DNA from: Mycobacterium sp. 1245805.9
Lineage (GTDB): Bacteria > Actinomycetota > Actinomycetes > Mycobacteriales > Mycobacteriaceae
Length of the DNA stretch: 64,000 bases
Assembly: GCF_001672915.1 (NCBI RefSeq)
Contig: NZ_LZKR01000117.1
Span: 33,732 to 97,731, forward strand
Direction: 5' to 3'
A program made the translations under genes and the position numbers. Shown here piece after piece: positions 36,191-43,915 of this stretch (the first letter of the stretch is position 1; each line of letters starts with the position of its first letter). The notes under the pieces were generated by a model, which was given only the letters and a program-made list of their open reading frames with translations, was not told the origin of the DNA and did not search any database.

Positions 36191-37657
36191 ATGACAGACA
36201 ATCCCGGCCATCGTTCCTATAACGAACTCTTCATCGGGGGGCAGTGGCGCAAGCCCGCCAACCCCCAGCAGCTCGCCGTGATCTCGCCGCACTCCGAGGA
36301 GCCGGTCGGCCACGTCCAGGTGGCCGGGCCCGAGGACGTCGACGCCGCCGTCGCCGCCGCGCGAAGCGCTTTCGACCACGGCCCGTGGCCCCGCATGAGC
36401 CACGCCGACCGGATGGCCAAGGTCGAGCAGCTCGCCGCGATCTACGCCGGCCACATCGAGGAGATGGCCGACCTGATCACCGACGAGATGGGTTCGCCGC
36501 GCAGTTTCAGTCGGCTGGGTCAAGGCGCCGCCGCCGCCTCGCTGATCCACCTCGCGCTGGCCGCCGCGCGCGACTTTCCCTGGACGGAGCGCCGCCAGGG
36601 CGTGCTCGGGGAAGTGCACCTGCGCCGGGCCCCGGTCGGGGTGGTCGGGGCGATCGTGCCGTGGAATGTGCCGCAGTTCCTGATCATGCCCAAGCTAATC
36701 CCGGCGCTGATCGCGGGCTGCACGGTGATCATCAAGCCCGCGCCCGAAACGCCTTTGGACGCTTTGTGGTTGGCCGAAATGATCGAACAACTGGACCTGC
36801 CCGACGGTGTGGTCTCGGTGCTGCCGGGCGGACCCGACATCGGCGAGGCGCTGGTCCGCCATCCCGGGGTGGACAAGATCGCGTTCACCGGATCCAGCGG
36901 CGTCGGTCGCCGCATCGCCGCCCTGTGCGGCGAGCAGCTCAAGAGGGTGAGTCTCGAGCTGGGCGGCAAGTCGGCGGCGATCATTCTCGACGACGCCGAC
37001 ATCGGCAAGACGGTGGCGGGGCTGAAAACCGCCGGCCTGATGAACAACGGCCAGGCCTGCGTCGCGCAGACCCGCATCCTGGTCAGCGATCGGCGGCACG
37101 ACGAGGTCGTCGACGCGCTGGCCGAGATGATGTCGGCGCTCAACGTCGGGGACCCGGCCGACGAGGCCACGGACATCGGACCCCTTGTCGCGCAACGGCA
37201 ACAACGTCGGGTGCAGGAGTACATCCGCTCCGGCAAGACCGAGGGGGCCCGCGTGGTGCTCGGCGGCGAGGACAGTCCGTCGGACCGGGGCTGGTACGTG
37301 CGGCCGACGCTGTTCGCCGACGCCACCAACGACATGCGCATCGCCCGGGAGGAGATCTTCGGCCCGGTGTTGACCGTGCTGCGCTACCGCGACGAGGAGG
37401 ACGCCATCCGGATCGCCAACGAAAGCGACTACGGTCTGGCCGGTTCGGTGTGGACCTCCGACATCGCCCACGGCTTGGAGGTCGCGGCCGGGGTCCGCAC
37501 CGGCACCTACGGCATCAACATGTACACCCTCGACATCGGCGCCCCATTCGGCGGCTTCAAGCAATCCGGCATCGGGCGGGAGTTCGGTCCGGAGGGACTG
37601 CACGAGTACGTCGAGCTTCAGACGCTGGTGTGCAAGGGCAAGCTGCCGCCGCTATAG
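36191..37657 (+). CDS. Aldehyde dehydrogenase (NAD(P)+)
   Basis: A 488-residue ALDH-superfamily enzyme that oxidises an aldehyde to the carboxylic acid. Key sites: VPWNVPQFLIMPKLIPAL (cofactor region), FTGSSGVGRRIA (nucleotide-binding turn), LELGGKS (general-base Glu), NNGQACVAQTR (nucleophile Cys), EEIFGPVLTV, and the C-terminal PFGGFKQSGIGRE. The start ATG at 36191 has GAGGAAG upstream. The frame is open further upstream through the operator and the divergent gene, which is a shadow. By context it may oxidise an aldehyde made by the nearby oxygenases before CoA activation. Confidence 0.93.
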   Translation: MTDNPGHRSYNELFIGGQWRKPANPQQLAVISPHSEEPVGHVQVAGPEDVDAAVAAARSAFDHGPWPRMSHADRMAKVEQLAAIYAGHIEEMADLITDEMGSPRSFSRLGQGAAAASLIHLALAAARDFPWTERRQGVLGEVHLRRAPVGVVGAIVPWNVPQFLIMPKLIPALIAGCTVIIKPAPETPLDALWLAEMIEQLDLPDGVVSVLPGGPDIGEALVRHPGVDKIAFTGSSGVGRRIAALCGEQLKRVSLELGGKSAAIILDDADIGKTVAGLKTAGLMNNGQACVAQTRILVSDRRHDEVVDALAEMMSALNVGDPADEATDIGPLVAQRQQRRVQEYIRSGKTEGARVVLGGEDSPSDRGWYVRPTLFADATNDMRIAREEIFGPVLTVLRYRDEEDAIRIANESDYGLAGSVWTSDIAHGLEVAAGVRTGTYGINMYTLDIGAPFGGFKQSGIGREFGPEGLHEYVELQTLVCKGKLPPL

Positions 37658-38185
37658 CTCGGGCGGCCGCCACCCGGGGTCGCGGCCCAGCCGCGCGAGA
37701 AGCCTTGCCTGTAAGTCGATTTCGTCGTTCACCGTGACCGGCGCCTTGAACATCCCCGACGCGGTCAAGTCCTGCGGGTCCATCGGCAAGCCGGTATAAA
37801 ACAGTTCGCACCAACCGGGATCCAATCGGTCGTCGGCTCCCACCGCGCGGGCGAGGTCCCAGGTGTGCACCGCAACGTCGCGGGTCAGGTTCGGCATCAG
37901 CCGATAGGCGTCCAGCTGCGTCGCCCTACCGGATTCGAGCGCCCCGGTGAGGGCCTCGTAGGTCGCTTGCCAACGGACCCGCGGATCGTCCCGCGGCCGG
38001 TCGGGCTTCAGCCCGAGGGGCCGCAGGAGAAGAACGTCGTGAAAGCCGATCACATGCTCGAGCACGCCTCGGGCGTCCCACGCATCGCACGGTGAGCGAC
38101 AGTCCCACCTGCCCTCCGCCGAGGCAACGGCCTCACCGAAACGGCGGCACACCGCCAGGTGCAGTTCGCTAACACCGTCAACCAC
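37652..38185 (-). CDS. DinB/maleylpyruvate-isomerase-like (TIGR03086) protein
   Basis: A 177-residue protein of the mycothiol-dependent maleylpyruvate isomerase / DinB_2 group. The helix segments WDARGVLEHVIGFHDVLLLRPLG and LTRDVAVHTWDLARAVG carry His residues at the usual metal positions. These proteins bind a divalent metal and often use mycothiol. It is the last gene of a four-gene operon: its GTG start overlaps the 3' end of the MaoC-like gene by 8 bp. Its own 3' end overlaps the convergent ALDH gene by 6 bp. The reaction is not known. Confidence 0.75.
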   Translation of the reverse strand: MVDGVSELHLAVCRRFGEAVASAEGRWDCRSPCDAWDARGVLEHVIGFHDVLLLRPLGLKPDRPRDDPRVRWQATYEALTGALESGRATQLDAYRLMPNLTRDVAVHTWDLARAVGADDRLDPGWCELFYTGLPMDPQDLTASGMFKAPVTVNDEIDLQARLLARLGRDPGWRPPEL

Positions 38186-38615
38186 AAGGCATCTGCAGGG
38201 TGAGCTCGACCGGGCAGCACAACGCGCCGTGCTGATTGGTCACCTGGATTTCGATGTCGACGAGGCAGCGCGGCGGGTCCACCGAGGTGTCCCGCCGCTT
38301 GGCCAGCGCCCGCCCGCGCCCGACCATCGTGTCCCCCGCGTACACCGAGCCGACCAGCCGCATCGAGCGGCGCACCACGCGGCTGCTCGGGCCCGCCCAG
38401 TCGGTGGCGACCCGGTCGGCAAACCCCGCGAGATGCATGGTGTTGACGTAAATCGTTGGGTTGCCCTGACTTTGGGCGTAGCTGGGGTCGAAATGCCCCG
38501 GGAAATAGTCCCAAGTCGCCCCGGCATTCTCGACCACCCGCTGATAGCTGATGTGGTCGACCACCTCCGGCAAGTCGACGGGTAGGTCGATTGTGTTCCA
38601 GTCCAGGTCGGTCAC
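38178..38615 (-). CDS. MaoC-like hot-dog (de)hydratase subunit
   Basis: A 145-residue single hot-dog domain protein. HFDPSYAQSQGNPTIYVNTMHLAGFADRV corresponds to the hydratase-2 motif region of MaoC enoyl-CoA hydratases. The GTG start overlaps the upstream hot-dog gene in a GTGA junction. Adjacent paired single hot-dog proteins usually form heteromeric enoyl-CoA hydratases, as ChsH1-ChsH2 do in cholesterol side-chain degradation, so I expect this to be the catalytic partner of the next gene, hydrating an enoyl-CoA with a bulky acyl group. Confidence 0.85.
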   Translation of the reverse strand: MTDLDWNTIDLPVDLPEVVDHISYQRVVENAGATWDYFPGHFDPSYAQSQGNPTIYVNTMHLAGFADRVATDWAGPSSRVVRRSMRLVGSVYAGDTMVGRGRALAKRRDTSVDPPRCLVDIEIQVTNQHGALCCPVELTLQMPCG

Positions 38616-39148
38616 GAGGCGCCGCCCGGGGTGAACCGGAACAGGGTGTTTCGGCAGGTGGCCACCACGGCGCCGTCCTGACGGGTGTAGGTCTCGAGTG
38701 TCTCGACGAAATGACCGATGCCCAGCCGGGTCCGCTTTTCCGGTGACACCGACACCAGCTCCTCGACGGCGGTAAGCACGTCGCCCTCGACGATGGGCCG
38801 CAGGAACTCAACGTCGTTGGCCGCGTTGATGAACGTGGTGCCCGGCAGCGGCACCCGCAGCACCACCGAGGCCGCGGGCGGCCGGCCCGTCGGCTCCCAG
38901 GGCGGGGGGATCAGCCAACCCATCAAGAGGGCCGGCGGGGCGAGCAACCCGCCCCACTTCTCCCGCGCGAACTCGGCATCCCAATACGATCGATTCCCGT
39001 CGCGGACCATCGCCGCGAACAACTGGATGCGCGCGCCGCTGACCGGGGTCGCCGCGGTGCGGGGTTCGCTCTTCGCGCCGACCATGCGGAGCGCGTCTTC
39101 GTAGCTACCAAACTCCAGCTGGTAGCTGAGGTCCTGCTCTCCGCTCAC
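38612..39148 (-). CDS. MaoC N-terminal (FAS1-type dehydratase-like) hot-dog subunit
   Basis: A 178-residue partner hot-dog protein. FAREKWGGLLAPPALLMGWLIPPPW and NAANDVEFLRPIVEGDVLTAVEELVSV are typical of the N-terminal MaoC / FAS1-like dehydratase domain. I start it at the GTG 39146-39148 because it forms a GTGA overlap with the upstream stop and the sequence before it is not protein-like. Together with the following MaoC gene it probably forms a heterodimeric enoyl-CoA hydratase. Fourth-gene coupling continues downstream. Confidence 0.82.
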   Translation of the reverse strand: MSGEQDLSYQLEFGSYEDALRMVGAKSEPRTAATPVSGARIQLFAAMVRDGNRSYWDAEFAREKWGGLLAPPALLMGWLIPPPWEPTGRPPAASVVLRVPLPGTTFINAANDVEFLRPIVEGDVLTAVEELVSVSPEKRTRLGIGHFVETLETYTRQDGAVVATCRNTLFRFTPGGAS

Positions 39149-39570
39149 ATGACGAGCGGGTGCCGGCTCGGCACCGAATCCCATTCGAGCGCACGGGAAG
39201 TGAAGTACCAGGCGCCGCGCTCGTAGACCAGCTCGTCCCGGAACGTCCCGGTGGCCCGCAGGGTGGTGTCGCCGTACATCGCAGCGAACAGCACCACGAC
39301 ACAACGCATGCTCGCGTTGACGCCGTCGACGCGGATCTCGTGGTCGAGGGTGACCAGCCGCTGCCCGTCGCCGCCGTCGAACGCCGCCCGCAGATCGGTG
39401 AACCGGTCGCCGTCGCGGGTGTAGCTGGCGCCGGCGTGGCGGAACGTGGCGATCCAGCGGTCGCGATCACCGTCGGAGTAGGCCCTGTTGTGCCGGGCGG
39501 TCAAATCCAGGATCGCAGCGCGGGCCGTCGCGGCCTGCAGCATCTGCTGTTCCTGATAGGTCATGGTCAT
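39145..39570 (-). CDS. SnoaL-like (NTF2-fold) protein
   Basis: A 141-residue cone-shaped alpha+beta fold protein. The N-terminal helix AAILDLTARHNRAYSDGDRDRWIATF and core DGVNASMRCVVVLFAAMYGD match SnoaL-like / nuclear transport factor 2 proteins. These include ketosteroid-isomerase-type enzymes and small subunits of Rieske oxygenases. It is the first gene of the operon SnoaL, MaoC-N, MaoC, DinB-like, with 4-bp overlaps. A direct-repeat promoter region lies upstream. It could be an isomerase or the beta subunit of a nearby Rieske oxygenase; the sequence does not decide. Confidence 0.78.
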   Translation of the reverse strand: MTMTYQEQQMLQAATARAAILDLTARHNRAYSDGDRDRWIATFRHAGASYTRDGDRFTDLRAAFDGGDGQRLVTLDHEIRVDGVNASMRCVVVLFAAMYGDTTLRATGTFRDELVYERGAWYFTSRALEWDSVPSRHPLVM

Positions 39571-39615
39571 TTTGCTCTGCAGCCTCTCTCCGAATGACGC
39601 CCGACAAAGGGATAG

Positions 39616-39674
39616 TCCGTAACATTAAATTAACTTACCGGCGATTCCGTAACGTCAAGGTAACTTACCGGCGA
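39616..39674 (-). promoter_or_regulatory. Direct-repeat regulatory region upstream of the SnoaL operon
   Basis: Two 29-base copies, 39616-39644 and 39646-39674, identical at 25 positions. Each contains CCGTAAC and TAACTTACCGGCGA. The second includes GGTAACTTACC, a perfect 11-base palindrome, and the 9-mer GTAACGTCA that recurs in the operator at 55659-55675. On the minus strand a TTGACG box is present. The second copy overlaps the end of the acyl-CoA ligase gene. Confidence 0.65.
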
Positions 39675-41230
39675 ACGATATACCCCTCTTTCTCACGATC
39701 CCACGCCGATGGATTCAGGCCGCGGTCGCGCAACACGTCTTTCCGCACCCGTCCGATGGCGTTCTTGGGGAGTTCATCCACCGCCTCCACGAATCGCGGC
39801 ACACAGAAGTACGGCATCCGGGCGGAGCAGAAGTCGAGCAACTCGGCGCAGTCCAGCGCCGCCCCGGGGCGCAGCGTCACGATCAACAGGATGTCGTCTT
39901 CGCCCAATTCGCTGGGCACCCCGACCGCCGAGGCCTCGGCCACCGCGGGATGGCACGCGACGACGTCCTCCACCTCGACCGAGGAGACATTTTCGCCGCG
40001 CCGGCGCAACGAGTCTTTGATGCGGTCCACATACGTCAGGTTCCGATCGGCGTCGAGTCGGCCCAAATCGCCGGTGCGAAACCACTCCGGGTGCGGCTCC
40101 ACCCGCGAGCCTTCGCTCACGTAACCCTCGCTCATCACGTGCGGGTGCCTTGGGCGGCAAGCAATCTCGCCGACCGCGCCGGGCGGCAGCGGGTCGCCAC
40201 GCTCGTCGACGATGCGGACGTCGAAGTTAGGATTCGGTCGGCCCGAGGTCCCGGGCACGCCCTCGTCGGACACGCCCTTGACGGCGATGGGAAACGCCTC
40301 GGTCATGCCGTACATCGTGACGATGCGGCACCCGTAACGCTTTTCGATCTCGTGGTAGGAGTCGGCGCTAATGGGTGCGGCGGAGATGAACCGCAGCGGC
40401 AGCTGCGCGTCACGCGGATCCGGGGGCAGGTTTTGCAGCATCGACACCATGGCGCCGGCACCGGCGAATCCGATCGCGCCGTGGGCCCGGATGTCGTCCC
40501 ACACCTCCCCGGGGTGAAATGCCTTGGCCAACACGGTCGTTCCGCCGGCCAGCATCGGGGCCAGCACACTGGGCGCGGCGCTCAGGTGGAAGAGCGGCAT
40601 CGCCGTCCACAGCGCCTCCCCCGGGCCGAATTCCCATGCGCCCGCTGCGGTGGCGGCCACGGAGAACAGGTAATGCCACGTTGTGGCAACGGCTTTCGAC
40701 GGCCCGGTGGTGCCGGAGGTGTAGAACAGCACCCCCACGTCGGTGGGCCCGAGCGGGCTTTCGGTCAGCGGAACGTCGACGTCGAGGTGCAACGTCGCGG
40801 CAAGCGAATCATCTTGCACCACAACCCGGGTCACCATGTCCAACTGGCCGGCGACCTCGTCGACCCGGGGCCGGCGCTCGGCGTCGGTGAGAATCACCTT
40901 GGCCCGCGACAACCGCAGCGCGTGCAGCAGGAAATCGCCCTTGTTCGCGGCGTTCACCGCGGCGCTCAGCGCGCCGATCCGCGCCGCACCGAGCCAGAAG
41001 TACACCCATTCAGGGCAGGTCGCGGTGAACAGCGCCACGCAGTCGCCGGGACCGACGCCCAGGCCGGCCAGCATGTGCGCCGCCGCGCGCGACCGCCGGC
41101 GCATCTGCTCGAACGTCACGTCCACGCCGGCGATCGACATCATCACCCGATCGGGGTGCTGCTCAGCACGCCGATCCAGCACGGCCGGCACGGTGAAGCT
41201 GTCGACGCCGAAATCCGACGGAGCCGGCAT
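39665..41230 (-). CDS. Acyl-CoA synthetase (ANL superfamily, FadD-type)
   Basis: A 521-residue adenylate-forming ligase converting a carboxylic acid, ATP and CoA to acyl-CoA. Motifs: VLFYTSGTTGPSKAV (phosphate loop), TMYGMTEAFP (adenine/acyl pocket), WFRTGDLGRLD with the ribose-binding Asp, DRIKDSLRRRGENVSS (hinge), and the catalytic Lys context PKNAIGRVRKDVL. The ATG overlaps the stop of the upstream KshA-like oxygenase gene by one base (TGATG), so the two are co-translated. It likely activates a cyclic or branched acid in this cluster. The specific substrate is unknown. Confidence 0.92.
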   Translation of the reverse strand: MPAPSDFGVDSFTVPAVLDRRAEQHPDRVMMSIAGVDVTFEQMRRRSRAAAHMLAGLGVGPGDCVALFTATCPEWVYFWLGAARIGALSAAVNAANKGDFLLHALRLSRAKVILTDAERRPRVDEVAGQLDMVTRVVVQDDSLAATLHLDVDVPLTESPLGPTDVGVLFYTSGTTGPSKAVATTWHYLFSVAATAAGAWEFGPGEALWTAMPLFHLSAAPSVLAPMLAGGTTVLAKAFHPGEVWDDIRAHGAIGFAGAGAMVSMLQNLPPDPRDAQLPLRFISAAPISADSYHEIEKRYGCRIVTMYGMTEAFPIAVKGVSDEGVPGTSGRPNPNFDVRIVDERGDPLPPGAVGEIACRPRHPHVMSEGYVSEGSRVEPHPEWFRTGDLGRLDADRNLTYVDRIKDSLRRRGENVSSVEVEDVVACHPAVAEASAVGVPSELGEDDILLIVTLRPGAALDCAELLDFCSARMPYFCVPRFVEAVDELPKNAIGRVRKDVLRDRGLNPSAWDREKEGYIVRR

Positions 41231-42357
41231 CAGGCTTTCGCGGCCGCCGGGTCGGGCTCGCCGTCGGCGGTGTAGCCGAAGTCGGACGGCGAGGGCTGCG
41301 GGCCCGGGTAGAAGCGGTGCGCCCAGCGGCGAAGGGCGGCGTAGTCGCGCGCCTCTTCCGGAGCCAGGTTGGGCTTCTCGAGGTACTTCATGTTCTCCCA
41401 GGTGAAGAAGTCCTGCTTGATGACCTCTTGCTGCAGCGCCAGGAACTTCACGGCGCGGCCGGTGGGCACGTCGCCGGTGTCGCCGGGCTCCCGGACGGAT
41501 GCCTGCGTGTAGAAGTAGTCGGTGTAGTCCTCGTCGACCGGTGTCTGTCCGGTGACCTGGCAGGTGGCCACCAGTTCGCTGGGGAAGCGCACGATTCCCA
41601 GCCCCAACGAGTAGTTGTCGTAAATGATCTTCGCGTCGACCGGCCCGTTCGGCGTCAGCCAGGTCGAGGCGCGGCCACCGCCGAAATGGGCGTTGACCGT
41701 CGCGTGCAGGTGGTATCCGGAGACCTCGAACGACGAGGTGGTGGCGGGGTTGGCGGCCTTGTGCACGTACTGAACGTGGTAGGGATCGGCCGCGTTCTCG
41801 ATGATCATCTGCGCGTGCACCTTGACCCGGTTGACCATCTGCGTGTGCGGGTGCAGCGGGTAGTACTCGTTGGTCTCCAGCTCGGGCAGCACCGGCGGCT
41901 GCCAGTATGGCGCCCGGCCGTGGCGCTCGTGCCACGCGAGGATGAAGCCGTACCACTCCATGCTCGGATAGGTGCGGATGCGGACGTTGTTCTTGCAGCC
42001 GATCTTGCTGTAGGGGATCAGGGCGTTGGTGCCGTCGCCGCGCCACCGCCACCCATGCCAGGGGCAGACGATGTTCTCGCCCTCGACCGTGCCGCCGACG
42101 CCGAGGTTGGCGCCGAGGTGCTGGCAGTAGGCGTCCATGACGTGCACCTGGCCGGATTCGGTGCGGAAAAGCACCAGCTCCTCACCGAAGTAGTGCGCGC
42201 GCTTGACCTGACCGGGCGGCAGGTCCGAGCCGAAGGCGACGATGAACCAGCCCGTCGGGAACCGGTATGTCGACAGCGCGATCCCGGCCTGTCCGAACTC
42301 ACGCTCCGAAGGATCTGCGGCCGAATCTGATGCCGAGTCCGAAATTGTATCCGTCAC
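41230..42357 (-). CDS. KshA-like Rieske oxygenase
   Basis: A roughly 375-residue non-heme iron oxygenase of the KshA/3-ketosteroid-9-alpha-hydroxylase-like class. The Rieske site is YCQHLGANLG...CPWHGWRW (Cys-x-His, Cys-x2-His). The catalytic iron His residues lie in ENAADPYHVQYVH. Such oxygenases act as homotrimers with a separate reductase, which is not in the window. I prefer the GTG at 42355-42357 with GGGAG upstream; a GTG two codons earlier overlaps that GGGAG. It is divergent from the P450, sharing a 109-bp control region, and coupled to the downstream ligase. A steroid-like or other polycyclic substrate is plausible but unproven. Confidence 0.88.
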   Translation of the reverse strand: MTDTISDSASDSAADPSEREFGQAGIALSTYRFPTGWFIVAFGSDLPPGQVKRAHYFGEELVLFRTESGQVHVMDAYCQHLGANLGVGGTVEGENIVCPWHGWRWRGDGTNALIPYSKIGCKNNVRIRTYPSMEWYGFILAWHERHGRAPYWQPPVLPELETNEYYPLHPHTQMVNRVKVHAQMIIENAADPYHVQYVHKAANPATTSSFEVSGYHLHATVNAHFGGGRASTWLTPNGPVDAKIIYDNYSLGLGIVRFPSELVATCQVTGQTPVDEDYTDYFYTQASVREPGDTGDVPTGRAVKFLALQQEVIKQDFFTWENMKYLEKPNLAPEEARDYAALRRWAHRFYPGPQPSPSDFGYTADGEPDPAAAKA

Positions 42358-42395
42358 GTCCACTCCCAGCGGGTTCGACGATAAGCTCTATTTTT

Positions 42396-42406
42396 ACTAT
42401 CTTAAG
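42396..42406. promoter_or_regulatory. Candidate shared regulatory 11-mer, P450/KshA-like divergent promoter
   Basis: ACTATCTTAAG follows a T-rich tract (CTATTTTT from 42388). The 19-base stretch 42388-42406 matches 48790-48808 upstream of the FadE operon at 15 positions. Its TACTAT could also be a -10 box of the rightward P450 promoter. Confidence 0.45.
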
Positions 42407-42466
42407 CATTGAACGTCAACGCGGCGGCCGGAGGGTGCCGCATGTCGCCACGAAGCGAGGTTTCAC

Positions 42467-43705
42467 ATGACGGCTGCGGCGGTGGATCTATCCGATCTCG
42501 CCTTGTGGCGCAACGGTTTTCCCGACGAGCTGTTCGCCGAGTTGCGAAGCACCCGCCCGCTGTTCCGGCACGAGATGACCCCGGGCGTAGCCGAGACCGT
42601 CCACCGTGAATTCTGGGTCGCCACCAAGCACCGCCACGCGGTCCGCCTGCATCGCGATACCGATTCCTTCACCGCCGTCGACGGTCCGCTCATCCAGCCG
42701 GTCGGGATGTTCTCGTCGTACCCGACGATCATCAACATGGACCCGCCGGATCTGAACAAGCGCCGCAAGCTCATCTCCAACGCGTTCAACCCGCGCGCGA
42801 TCGCCAAACTCGAGGACGGCATCCGGGCGCGCGCCGCGCGGATGATCGACCACCTGCTCGCCGAGGGCGGCGGCGACTGGATCGAGAACGTCGCCGACGC
42901 GCTGCCGATGACGGTCATCGGCGACATCATCGGCATACCGGATGACGACCGGCCGCGAATCTTCGATTGCCTGGACAGCATCCTGAAGGCCAACACGCCC
43001 GGGGCGCGGCCGAGCTTTCAGGACTACACCGATCTCTACGCCACCATCTTCGGGTACGCGATGGAGCTCACCGCCGAAAAGCGGTGCCATCCCACCGATG
43101 ACATCTGGAGCACACTGGCGTCCGCCGTGATCACCGGCGAGGACGGCGAGGAATTCAGCCTCCCCGCCAACGAACTCGAGTTCTTTTTCTTCGTGCTGAC
43201 ATTCGCCGGCAGCGACACCACCAAGAACGCGTTGGCCATCGGGCTGCAGGCGTTCGTCGAGAACCCGGAGCAGATCGAGCGATACCGGGCGCAGGAGGAG
43301 CTGCGGCCCAACGCGGTCGAGGAGGTGTTGCGGTGGGCGTCGCCGGTTGCCTACTGGACGCGCACCGCCAAGGTCGATGTCGAGATGGACGGGCACCACA
43401 TCGCGAAGGGCGAGCGGGTGGTGTCCATGCTGCGCTCGGCAAACCGCGACCAAGAGGTGTTCCCCGCACCGTTCACGTTCGACATCGGGCGTCAGCCCAA
43501 CCCGCACGTGGCATTCGGGGGCGGCGGACCGCATCACTGCCTGGGCGCCATGCTGGCGCGCGCGGAACTGCGCGCGGTCTTCGACGAACTCCTGCTGCGC
43601 TGCGACGACATCGCCGTCGGCCCGGCCACGGTGGCGTATCCGAACCTGCTCACCAACATGTCGATCTATGACGAGATGGCGATTTCGCTGGGCGAGCGGC
43701 GGTAG
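42467..43705 (+). CDS. Cytochrome P450 monooxygenase
   Basis: A 412-residue bacterial P450. The I-helix is TFAGSDTTKNAL with the acid-alcohol pair Asp-Thr. The ExxR motif is EEVLR, and the heme-binding loop FGGGGPHHCLGAMLAR carries the Cys thiolate. The start ATG has AGCGAGG six bases upstream. It ends one base before the convergent ferredoxin gene, its probable redox partner. In context it would hydroxylate an early intermediate of the pathway. Family assignment within the CYP nomenclature would need alignment. Confidence 0.94.
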   Translation: MTAAAVDLSDLALWRNGFPDELFAELRSTRPLFRHEMTPGVAETVHREFWVATKHRHAVRLHRDTDSFTAVDGPLIQPVGMFSSYPTIINMDPPDLNKRRKLISNAFNPRAIAKLEDGIRARAARMIDHLLAEGGGDWIENVADALPMTVIGDIIGIPDDDRPRIFDCLDSILKANTPGARPSFQDYTDLYATIFGYAMELTAEKRCHPTDDIWSTLASAVITGEDGEEFSLPANELEFFFFVLTFAGSDTTKNALAIGLQAFVENPEQIERYRAQEELRPNAVEEVLRWASPVAYWTRTAKVDVEMDGHHIAKGERVVSMLRSANRDQEVFPAPFTFDIGRQPNPHVAFGGGGPHHCLGAMLARAELRAVFDELLLRCDDIAVGPATVAYPNLLTNMSIYDEMAISLGERR

Positions 43706-43706
43706 C

Positions 43707-43898
43707 TCAGTCGATCAGCCGCAGCGCCGCCTTGGGGCACTGGTCCACCGCGGCGCGCACGTCGATCTCCAGCCGCGGCGGCACCGGGCCGTCCGCGATC
43801 TGCACCACGTCTTCGTCGCCCAGTTCGAATACCTCCGGGGCGAGCGATTCGCAGAAGCCGTTGGCCTCACACATGTTCTCGTCGACCGTCACGCGCAT
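43707..43898 (-). CDS. Small ferredoxin (3Fe-4S type, P450 partner)
   Basis: A 63-residue acidic ferredoxin. Cys ligands are CEANGFC (Cys10 and Cys16, spacing x5) and CPKAA (Cys54), the three-Cys pattern of the 3Fe-4S ferredoxins that feed mycobacterial P450s. The ATG has GGAGG upstream. It lies 17 bp after the CoA-transferase gene on the same strand and is convergent with the P450. It probably transfers electrons from a ferredoxin reductase elsewhere to the P450. Confidence 0.92.
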   Translation of the reverse strand: MRVTVDENMCEANGFCESLAPEVFELGDEDVVQIADGPVPPRLEIDVRAAVDQCPKAALRLID

Positions 43899-43915
43899 CA
43901 GGTGTCCTCCTCAGC

